NCBI RefSeq assembly: GCF_905207935.1
Contig: NZ_CAJLNI010000050.1
Location: forward strand, 1-13,210
Reading direction: 5' to 3'
Length of the DNA: 13,210 bases
From: an uncultured Haemophilus sp.
GTDB lineage: Bacteria > Pseudomonadota > Gammaproteobacteria > Enterobacterales > Pasteurellaceae
This document shows positions 7,691 to 12,988 of the stretch, piece after piece. The position numbers and the translations under genes were made by a program. How positions within the stretch are numbered: the first letter of the stretch is position 1; each line of letters begins with the position of its first letter. The notes under the pieces are model-generated. The model was given only the letters and a program-made list of their open reading frames with translations, ran no database searches and was not told the DNA's origin.

Positions 7691-8535
7691 TATTCAACCG
7701 CTTGTTGAGAAGGATTTAGAAGGCGATCAATCGCTTTTAGCGCATCTAACGCCTTCATTTCTAGACTTAAAAAGTGCATTTTCGGCACGCCTGCATCTTG
7801 TGGGTTAATACGGATAAATCCACCCTTTTTTGCTTTCGCCGTACGTTCAGAAAATCGACGCACAGTTGGAATGGCTTTCCCCGCACCAAGTTCGATGACG
7901 ACGAGATTTTGCACTTCTTTTAACCATAAATCGAGCTTATTTCGTTTTAAATTTTGATAATTACTGCTGTAAAAATAATCGTCAAACATAAGCACATTTT
8001 GTCTTGCTAAACGCTGACAATAAGGGCAACGAGGCGGCTCACTCAATAAGCGTAAGTTTTCGTTATCCACCACTGGTTGAAATTCTTTTGCTGACCAACT
8101 TAAATCTCGGCAATTATGCGCACACTGCAAACGCTCTAATGTGCCATGAACTTCATAAATGCGCCCTTCTTCAAACCCCGCTTTCTGAAAATGCCCATCC
8201 ACATTGCTTGTAAAAACAAAATAACCATGCGGTTTGTTTTCTGCCCAACGTTTTAAAATTTGGTAGCCCTCATGTGGACTTGTTGCACGATATTGCGACA
8301 AACGATGCCCATAAAACCAATAAGCTAACTCTTGATGAGTTTCATAAGCTAATGGCGTCGCAATATCTTCAAAATTGATATTGCGCCCTTTAAACATTGG
8401 GTAGGCATTCCAAAACCCGCCGACACTTCTAAAATCCGGCAAACCTGAATCCACACTCATTCCTGCCCCGGCAGTAATTAAAATACCATCAGCCTTGCGG
8501 ATAAGTTCCACTGCATAATTTAAGTCATTTTTCAT
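7690..8535 (-). CDS. SIR2-family NAD-dependent enzyme (sirtuin 1)
   Basis: This 281-residue sirtuin has NAD-site motifs GAGMSVDSGLPDFR (23-36) and TSNVD (109-113), the catalytic histidine H130 in VHGT, and a full set of zinc cysteines (C138, C142, C170, C173). The later GTS motif of deacetylases is changed to LGAG, and ARQNVLMFDDYF replaces the usual RPxVVxFGE. It is therefore a divergent branch whose activity (deacylation, ADP-ribosyl transfer or NAD hydrolysis) cannot be told from sequence. It begins within the FtsK-gamma-like gene (ATGA, 4-nt overlap) and ends in TAATG with the phosphatase gene. This packing suggests a shared function with both. Confidence 0.85.
   Translation of the reverse strand: MKNDLNYAVELIRKADGILITAGAGMSVDSGLPDFRSVGGFWNAYPMFKGRNINFEDIATPLAYETHQELAYWFYGHRLSQYRATSPHEGYQILKRWAENKPHGYFVFTSNVDGHFQKAGFEEGRIYEVHGTLERLQCAHNCRDLSWSAKEFQPVVDNENLRLLSEPPRCPYCQRLARQNVLMFDDYFYSSNYQNLKRNKLDLWLKEVQNLVVIELGAGKAIPTVRRFSERTAKAKKGGFIRINPQDAGVPKMHFLSLEMKALDALKAIDRLLNPSQQAVE
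7697..7705 (-). repeat. Uptake sequence of the Actinobacillus (Apl) dialect
   Basis: Perfect ACAAGCGGT on the minus strand, in the last codons of the sirtuin 1 gene. Confidence 0.45.
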
Positions 8536-8732
8536 AATACTTTTCTCTGTCCATTTTTCATTGGTGAAATAATTCCAGCTTCTTCTAGTTGTTCTACAAT
8601 TCTCGCAGCTCGATTAAAGCCTAAACTAAATTTGCGTTGAATCCGTGAACCAGATGTAAATTTTTCTTGTTGCACGAATTTTCTTACATCCTCAAAAAGC
8701 GGATCGCGTTTAAAAATCACTTTCATTGCCAT
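8532..8732 (-). CDS. Stand-alone FtsK gamma-domain-like winged-helix protein
   Basis: All 66 residues correspond to the DNA-reading gamma domain at the C-terminus of the translocase FtsK. They start with DPLFEDVRKFV, continue through SRIQRKFSLGFNRAARIVEQLEEAGIISPM and end in RKVL, as in FtsK. The motor and membrane domains are absent. In FtsK this winged helix binds the polar KOPS octamers and activates XerD at dif. As a free protein it could be a DNA-binding adaptor or the regulator of its own operon. The ATG at 8732 has AGGAG 7 nt upstream. It overlaps the sirtuin gene by 4 nt and is the first gene behind a TATAAT box. Domain identity is strong; function is inferred. Confidence 0.88.
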   Translation of the reverse strand: MAMKVIFKRDPLFEDVRKFVQQEKFTSGSRIQRKFSLGFNRAARIVEQLEEAGIISPMKNGQRKVL

Positions 8733-8814
8733 AAGTTTGCTCCTGTGTTGTTTTATAAATATCTAGTAAAAGGCTTAAGAGTGCTATAAGAAGTAAAACC
8801 TTTCTTTTATGGAA

Positions 8815-8850
8815 AAATTATATAAAGGGAAACGACAGTTCATGTCGTTA
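8815..8850 (-). repeat. Hairpin plus -10-like element, copy B (operon promoter)
   Basis: Read from 8850 down: TAACGACA, five bases, then TGTCGTT, followed at a fixed distance by a consensus TATAAT. It matches copy A (12953-12988) at 27 of 36 positions. Unlike the other two copies, no minus-strand gene ends here, which argues that the element does more than terminate transcription. Confidence 0.55.
8817..8822 (-). promoter_or_regulatory. -10 box of the FtsK-gamma/SIR2/PP2C/DUF262 operon
   Basis: Perfect TATAAT on the minus strand, about 85 nt before the start codon at 8732. No good -35 box lies 16-18 bp upstream. That space is occupied by the palindrome of copy B, so a repressor or activator site is likely. 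Confidence 0.55.
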
Positions 8851-8859
8851 GCAAATTTG

Positions 8860-8868
8860 ACAAGCGGT
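8860..8868 (+). repeat. Uptake sequence of the Actinobacillus (Apl) dialect
   Basis: Perfect ACAAGCGGT 9-mer followed by an AT-rich stretch, in the control region upstream of the five-gene operon. Confidence 0.5.
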
Positions 8869-8885
8869 TATTTTTAGAAGATTTT

Positions 8886-8912
8886 TTGCAAATAAGATTA
8901 TCTGTATTGCAA
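8886..8912. promoter_or_regulatory. Paired TTGCAA boxes
   Basis: Two palindromic TTGCAA hexamers begin exactly 21 bp apart, two turns of the helix, upstream of the fic gene. The second may double as a -35 box. They could be a regulator binding site; chance cannot be excluded in such AT-rich DNA. Confidence 0.3.
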
Positions 8913-8914
8913 TA

Positions 8915-8938
8915 TGTATATTTATCTGTTTATATACA
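8915..8938. promoter_or_regulatory. Inverted repeat upstream of the RhuM-Fic gene
   Basis: TGTATAT and ATATACA arms are separated by 10 bp, ending 25 nt before the start codon. The position overlaps where a promoter would lie, so an autoregulatory operator is possible. The AT-only content makes the evidence modest. Confidence 0.35.
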
Positions 8939-8963
8939 CATATAACTTATTAAGGAAAAGAAT

Positions 8964-9956
8964 ATGAATAACCAAAATCCGATTGAAATTTACCAAGCTC
9001 AAGATGGCACTACGCAAGTGGAAGTGAGATTTGAAAATGACACCGTTTGGCTAAGTTTACAGCAGATGGCTGATTTATTTGGACGAGATAAGTCAGTTAT
9101 TTCACGTCATTTACGCAATATCTATACTGATGGTGAGTTAAATAGAGAAGCAACTGTTGCAAAAAATGCAACAGTTCAAATTGAAGGCAAAAGACAAATT
9201 CATCGAACAATCGAATACTATAATCTTGATGTAATTATATCTGTGGGCTATAGAGTTAATTCTATTTTAGGTACTAAATTTAGAATTTGGGCAACTGCAC
9301 GTTTAAAAGAATATCTGACTCAAGGCTATACCATTAACCAAAAACGTTTACAGCAAAATGCTCACGAATTAGAACATGCACTTGCACTTATTCAAAAAAC
9401 GGCAAATTCATCGGAATTAACGCTAGAAAGTGGTCGTGGATTAGTGGATATTGTCAGCCGTTATACGCATACCTTTTTATGGCTACAACAATATGATGAA
9501 GGTTTACTTACTGAACCACAAACACAGCAAGGCGGTACATTACCGACTTATGCCGAAGCCTGTTCTGCACTAGTAGAGTTAAAATCACAGCTGATGGCAA
9601 AAGGTGAAGCAAGTGATCTGTTTGGACGTGAACGAGATAATGGCTTATCTGCGATTCTAGGTAATTTAGATCAAAGTGTATTTGGTGAACCCGCTTATCC
9701 AAGCATTGAAGCGAAAGCAGCGCATTTACTTTATTTTGTCGTCAAGAATCATCCTTTTTCAGATGGTAATAAACGTAGTGGCGCATTTTTATTTGTAGAT
9801 TTCTTACATAGAAATGGGCGTCTGTTTGATCATAATGGATACCCTATTATCAATGATACGGGGCTTGCAGCACTCACTTTATTAGTGGCAGAGTCTGACC
9901 CGAAACAAAAAGAAACACTTATTAGGCTTATTATGCATATGCTTAAACATAAGTAA
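8964..9956 (+). CDS. RhuM-like virulence-domain protein fused to Fic/Doc domain
   Basis: This 330-residue protein has two domains. Residues about 1-135 match the RhuM family (VWLSLQQMADLFGRDKSVIS, then YYNLDVIISVGYRVNS, residues 86-100), named after a Salmonella pathogenicity-island protein and possibly DNA-binding. Residues about 195-330 are a Fic/Doc domain with the full catalytic motif HPFSDGNKRSG (263-273), which in the family transfers AMP or phosphate groups to protein targets such as translation factors. The key histidine, acidic residue, GNK and arginine are all present, so the enzyme should be active. No separate antitoxin gene is adjacent, and an inhibitory (S/T)xxxE(G/N) helix is not obvious, so the RhuM part may restrain it. 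The ATG follows AAGGAAAAG. The gene stands alone, opposite the five-gene operon. Confidence 0.88.
   Translation: MNNQNPIEIYQAQDGTTQVEVRFENDTVWLSLQQMADLFGRDKSVISRHLRNIYTDGELNREATVAKNATVQIEGKRQIHRTIEYYNLDVIISVGYRVNSILGTKFRIWATARLKEYLTQGYTINQKRLQQNAHELEHALALIQKTANSSELTLESGRGLVDIVSRYTHTFLWLQQYDEGLLTEPQTQQGGTLPTYAEACSALVELKSQLMAKGEASDLFGRERDNGLSAILGNLDQSVFGEPAYPSIEAKAAHLLYFVVKNHPFSDGNKRSGAFLFVDFLHRNGRLFDHNGYPIINDTGLAALTLLVAESDPKQKETLIRLIMHMLKHK
9152..9176. repeat. Perfect inverted repeat inside the RhuM-Fic gene
   Basis: AACTGTTGCA and TGCAACAGTT (10 bp each, no mismatch) surround five A bases, in the codons for residues 63-71. The arms contain TTGCA, related to the TTGCAA boxes upstream. It could be a messenger hairpin or an intragenic operator. 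Confidence 0.5.
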
Positions 9957-9969
9957 GATAAGTAATGAT

Positions 9970-9995
9970 AAATAGCGACCGAAGTCGCTATTTAT
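9970..9995. terminator. Palindromic terminator, copy 1 of a 26-bp repeat
   Basis: A perfect 10-bp stem (AAATAGCGAC with GTCGCTATTT) encloses a 4-nt loop. On the minus strand the loop reads C-TTCG-G, the very stable UUCG tetraloop. It lies between the convergent RhuM-Fic gene (stop 9956) and the cassette gene ending at 10023, so it can serve both. T-runs are short. Confidence 0.75.
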
Positions 9996-10022
9996 CTATC
10001 CACGTTAAACTTAATAAAAAAA

Positions 10023-10739
10023 TTATTTACATAATTCTTTTACTGACTCTACTAATGCTTCCATTTTGTCATAAGAATTGATACCACTCGCGCCACCAAA
10101 AAATGGACAAACACAAATTAAAGTATCATTGTACTTGCGATAGAAGATATTAAATTCTTTCAACGCTTTAGTTTCATATACGGCTTCTCCAGTAAAAAAC
10201 TTAAAGAAGTTATCTTTTTCAGTGACTCCCGTACAAATAATAACTTTAGGATTACATTCATCTATAAGTTGACGATAAAAAGCACCACGATTTTCAACGC
10301 ACCACTCTCTATATTCATTGAATGTTTCAAATCCTGTCATCTTAATGAATTGATCATTCCATTGAATTGATGATCTATTTTTGAAATTGATTGGTAGCAT
10401 ATTTAATTTGAAACCAATACCTTGTGGATAAAGCACATCGTATTTTTTAACAAAATGCTCCGCACTTTCTCCATTTTTCCAATCTAAATTGTAGTAGTAC
10501 CACAAAAACCAACATATTTTTCTATTATATTGAGTAGTCCAACTACCATCAAAATCATCCTCTACCCAAGAATGCGGTATTAATTTAGGACTTAAACTAA
10601 ATTTCTCATAAAAATCATCTGGCGAGCTTTCATCACCTATTCCCCATTCTAATCCACAAAACCATACTTCTGATTTAGGATTTCCACCATCACCTCCCGC
10701 GAAAGACACCGCTATTTTTTTAAATTCTTCTGTTACCAT
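10023..10739 (-). CDS. Unrecognised protein, possibly with uracil-DNA-glycosylase-like fold
   Basis: This is a 238-residue soluble protein. The spacing VWFCGLEWGIG (25-35), LNMLPINF (112-119), PKVIICTG (164-171) and CPFFGGASGINS (211-222) recalls the UDG superfamily, with an early glycine loop, a central hydrophobic strand and a late H/P-rich loop. However, the canonical catalytic motifs are not seen, so this is a weak suggestion. ATG 10739 is chosen over ATG 10754 because GAGGAT lies 8 nt upstream of it. The earlier ATG has no ribosome binding site, though it overlaps the previous stop as TAATG. It is the second gene of a two-gene cassette with the OGFr-like gene and is followed by the UUCG terminator. 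The gene is AT-rich. Confidence 0.65.
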   Translation of the reverse strand: MVTEEFKKIAVSFAGGDGGNPKSEVWFCGLEWGIGDESSPDDFYEKFSLSPKLIPHSWVEDDFDGSWTTQYNRKICWFLWYYYNLDWKNGESAEHFVKKYDVLYPQGIGFKLNMLPINFKNRSSIQWNDQFIKMTGFETFNEYREWCVENRGAFYRQLIDECNPKVIICTGVTEKDNFFKFFTGEAVYETKALKEFNIFYRKYNDTLICVCPFFGGASGINSYDKMEALVESVKELCK

Positions 10740-10753
10740 GATTCTTATCCTCA

Positions 10754-11248
10754 TTATTTAAGTAAATTTGTCCAAATCCCTATAGTTTCTTCTTGAATTA
10801 CACCCTTTTCTTGACCTAGTTTTATCGCCAATTGTTGTAAACTTTTAGCTAGTTCTGGATGACCACAATAATTTAAACTACGAATGATGCGGGAAATCTT
10901 CTTACTTTCATGCCCAATATTGCGTAGCCAAACTTTACGTTCAGTTAATTCAGGTTTAGGGTAAATTTTATTACACTCACGGTATAAACAGAAGTAATCC
11001 AGAATAAAATCAATAGAATGTAAATACTTATTTTGAATTGCTTGATCTCCAATAAAAATAGCAAGATCTTCTTCGTTAAAAACTGGTACCGAACGATTCC
11101 ATTTGGAACTTTCAGTAACGGGTAAAAGCCAAGGAATATATAAATAAGCATCACCAACCATTCTTTTTGGCATTGCCCACATATCTTGCAAAGATAAATT
11201 ATGTTGGCTTTTTCTTTGTTCTAAATAAAATTCAATTACTGGATGCAT
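10754..11248 (-). CDS. OGFr-like conserved-region protein
   Basis: This 164-residue protein resembles the conserved region of eukaryotic opioid growth factor receptor: GDAYLYIPWLLPV (32-44, compare the family's YIQWLFP), a following Asn and Pro (N51, P55), then FILDYFCL (81-88, compare the family's FyG-type segment). Bacterial proteins with this region exist, but I know of no established function. There is no signal peptide or membrane segment, so it is probably cytoplasmic. The start codon at 11248 has only a weak site (AATGAG). It lies directly upstream of the possible UDG-like gene with no spacer, so both are probably one unit. The pair sits between two near-identical palindromes. Confidence 0.65.
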   Translation of the reverse strand: MHPVIEFYLEQRKSQHNLSLQDMWAMPKRMVGDAYLYIPWLLPVTESSKWNRSVPVFNEEDLAIFIGDQAIQNKYLHSIDFILDYFCLYRECNKIYPKPELTERKVWLRNIGHESKKISRIIRSLNYCGHPELAKSLQQLAIKLGQEKGVIQEETIGIWTNLLK

Positions 11249-11275
11249 ACGTTTCTCATTAATTCATTAGCAATG

Positions 11276-11301
11276 AAATAGCAACCGAAGTCGCTATTTA
11301 T
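11276..11301. terminator. Palindromic terminator, copy 2 of a 26-bp repeat
   Basis: It is identical to 9970-9995 at 25 of 26 positions and in the same orientation. The single change turns one base pair of the stem into a G-U pair in the minus-strand RNA. Read on the minus strand it has the UUCG loop and lies 21 nt after the stop of the second sirtuin gene. Confidence 0.7.
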
Positions 11302-11322
11302 TTAAAAAGTGCGCTTGTTTTT

Positions 11323-12033
11323 CTATGATTTTTTAATTTGCTCCAATAACTCAGCTACCACTTTCGGAACGCCCTCACCCGCTTTTTCTTGTATTGCAAT
11401 GACTTGCTTACGAACAAAGCCTGTATTTGGGTTAGGATCAATCAAATAGATAAGTGAACCATATGGAGCAAGATTTACCAATCCATTAGCTGGATAAACT
11501 TGTAATGAAGTGCCAATAACAATCACAATATCTGCCTTTTTCACTAACTTTTCTGCTTTAGGAAACATTGGTACATTTTCCCCAAAAAAGACTATATGTG
11601 GACGCATTGGATGGCCGTGATTATCCTTATCCTCTAGCTGTTGATCACCCAAACATGGAACAATGTAATCGGTATTAAAACTGCTGCGAGCTTTATTCAA
11701 TTCACCATGTAAATGGAGTACGTTAGTACTTCCCGCTCGCTCATGTAAATCATCCACATTTTGAGTGATTATATGAACTTCATAAAACTCTTCCAATTCA
11801 ACCAAAGCCAAGTGTGCTGCATTAGGCTCTGCAGCTTGAGCATTACGACGTCGTTCATTATAAAACGCCAATACTTTTGCACGGTTTTTCTTTAAGGCTT
11901 CGGGCGTGCAAACTTCTTCTACTTTATGCCCTGCCCATAAGCCATCTTCTGCTCTAAAAGTAGGAATACCACTTTCGGCACTAATGCCTGCGCCCGTTAG
12001 TACCACGCAAATAGGTTTATTTTTCTCTGTCAT
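11323..12033 (-). CDS. cobB: CobB-like sirtuin lacking zinc cysteines (sirtuin 2)
   Basis: This 236-residue NAD-dependent protein deacylase is close to E. coli CobB along the Rossmann core: GAGISAESGIPTFR (14-27), FYNERRR (57-63), TQNVD (90-94), HLHGEL (107-112, catalytic H109), RPHIVFFGE (144-152) and IGTS..VYPA (173-182). Y58 and R61 correspond to the Tyr-Arg pair of class III sirtuins that act on succinyl and malonyl lysine. The four zinc cysteines of CobB are gone; only C127 lies in that zone, with the region replaced by polar residues. The ATG at 12033 has AAGGAG upstream and follows the nucleotidase gene by 3 nt, so the two are co-transcribed. This family often removes acyl marks from metabolic enzymes. 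Confidence 0.88.
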   Translation of the reverse strand: MTEKNKPICVVLTGAGISAESGIPTFRAEDGLWAGHKVEEVCTPEALKKNRAKVLAFYNERRRNAQAAEPNAAHLALVELEEFYEVHIITQNVDDLHERAGSTNVLHLHGELNKARSSFNTDYIVPCLGDQQLEDKDNHGHPMRPHIVFFGENVPMFPKAEKLVKKADIVIVIGTSLQVYPANGLVNLAPYGSLIYLIDPNPNTGFVRKQVIAIQEKAGEGVPKVVAELLEQIKKS

Positions 12034-12036
12034 TTT

Positions 12037-12927
12037 TCAGGCTCCTTTTTCTTCTAAAATTTCAGCAATCTGTCTATCTCTCGCCATCATGCCAAATATA
12101 TTCCCCGCTTTATAAAGGGGTTGATAAGTATAGCTTTCAATATGCAAGAATGGCTTATCTGAAAGTCGTTGGAAATATTGTTTTAGCTGTGATTTTGAGC
12201 GTAATAACACGTCATATTCAGCTTGAATATGAGCACACATTGCTTCAATACGCATTTTAAATTCATCACTGAGATAAGGACTGATAATTAAATAGACAGT
12301 TTTATGTTCGGTTACTGTTTCATCCGCATAAACACAGGCTAAATTAAACACTTGCCATTTATAGCGATCTGCAAAAGCACCAATGATTCGGCTTTGATCT
12401 TCATTTTCAACTTGCACAAGTGCGGCCGGCTTTTTCAAGCAATCTTGCAAAATATCACTTGGTGTAAAAGGCCCGCAATCTAAGTAAGATAGTACGCAGT
12501 TCCAGTTAGCAAATTGTTCAGTACCAAAATGTAAGTGTTTGCCTTCGAATTTATCCGCCCCATTTTTAGTACGATCATCAATTAAATAATCGCCTTGGTT
12601 GAGATTTTTATGATGGGATAAAATCAATCGTTTGTATAAGGCTGAACCTTTTTCTTCGCCGAAATAACGCTGAATCCATTTTACTTTATCACTCCAAGCC
12701 GATGGATTATGCCAAGGCGCGGTAGAAAGTACGTAAATATGATATTTCTTCATCAATTTATGAACGGCAGAAATCGCGTTTGGCATTGGGTCCATTAAAC
12801 TAAAAATGCCCTCAACTTCATCATATCGACCTTCATACTCTTGCTTGGTTTTCTCATCTAATTTTGCAATACCAGACGGGAAATCAACCATCACATTATC
12901 CATATCAATATAAACAATTTTCTTCAT
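12037..12927 (-). CDS. 5'-deoxyribonucleotidase-like HAD hydrolase with extra C-terminal domain
   Basis: Residues 1-150 match the 5'(3')-deoxyribonucleotidase (NT5C) branch of HAD phosphatases. The catalytic DMDNVMVDF (8-16) provides the nucleophile D8 and acid/base D10. STAPWHNP (68-75) and YLIDDRTKNG (114-123) complete the phosphate and magnesium site. These enzymes remove phosphate from deoxynucleoside monophosphates. The family is usually about 170-200 residues; here 296, and the roughly 145-residue C-terminal part (mixed alpha/beta in appearance) is not recognised. The ATG at 12927 has GAGGG about 7 nt upstream. It is first in a two-gene operon with sirtuin 2, behind repeat copy A and its TATCAT box. 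Confidence 0.85.
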   Translation of the reverse strand: MKKIVYIDMDNVMVDFPSGIAKLDEKTKQEYEGRYDEVEGIFSLMDPMPNAISAVHKLMKKYHIYVLSTAPWHNPSAWSDKVKWIQRYFGEEKGSALYKRLILSHHKNLNQGDYLIDDRTKNGADKFEGKHLHFGTEQFANWNCVLSYLDCGPFTPSDILQDCLKKPAALVQVENEDQSRIIGAFADRYKWQVFNLACVYADETVTEHKTVYLIISPYLSDEFKMRIEAMCAHIQAEYDVLLRSKSQLKQYFQRLSDKPFLHIESYTYQPLYKAGNIFGMMARDRQIAEILEEKGA

Positions 12928-12952
12928 TTTAATGCCCTCTTTGTTGATGGCT

Positions 12953-12988
12953 TAATGATAAAAGATGAAGCGACAATTTATGTCGTTA
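12953..12988 (-). repeat. Hairpin plus -10-like element, copy A
   Basis: Read from 12988 down: TAACGACA, then TGTCGCTT, then TATCAT (12955-12960, five of six -10 positions) at the same spacing as in copy B. It overlaps the stop codon of the WYL-type gene and lies about 40 nt before the nucleotidase start codon, so it could end one unit and start the next. Confidence 0.55.

Larger units (their letters stand above)
8733..8963. promoter_or_regulatory. Divergent control region between the five-gene operon and the RhuM-Fic gene
   Basis: This 231-nt AT-rich spacer contains, from left to right, a minus-strand -10 box (8817-8822), a hairpin/palindrome (8832-8849), an Apl-type uptake sequence (8860-8868), two TTGCAA boxes exactly 21 nt apart (8886-8891 and 8907-8912), and an inverted repeat (8915-8938) just before the fic gene's ribosome binding site AAGGAAAAG. 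No coding potential is seen here. Confidence 0.5.

Noticed and set aside
7478..7708. Plus-strand open frame with hydrophobic stretch
   Set aside because: It is antisense to the PP2C motifs NQDA and VADGIS, so it is a shadow of that gene.
7690..8535. Sirtuin 1 as the effector of a named defence system such as Thoeris or DSR
   Set aside because: Those systems have other partners and fused domains; here the protein is a single domain with zinc cysteines and no TIR, HerA or C-terminal sensor part.
10945..11157. Minus-strand frame that looks like a small membrane protein
   Set aside because: It overlaps the OGFr-like gene in another frame; its hydrophobicity comes from AT-rich codons, and there is no ribosome binding site.
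3548..12988. Recurrent short palindromes as a CRISPR array
   Set aside because: The copies lie kilobases apart at gene borders, not at regular spacer intervals, and no cas genes are present.
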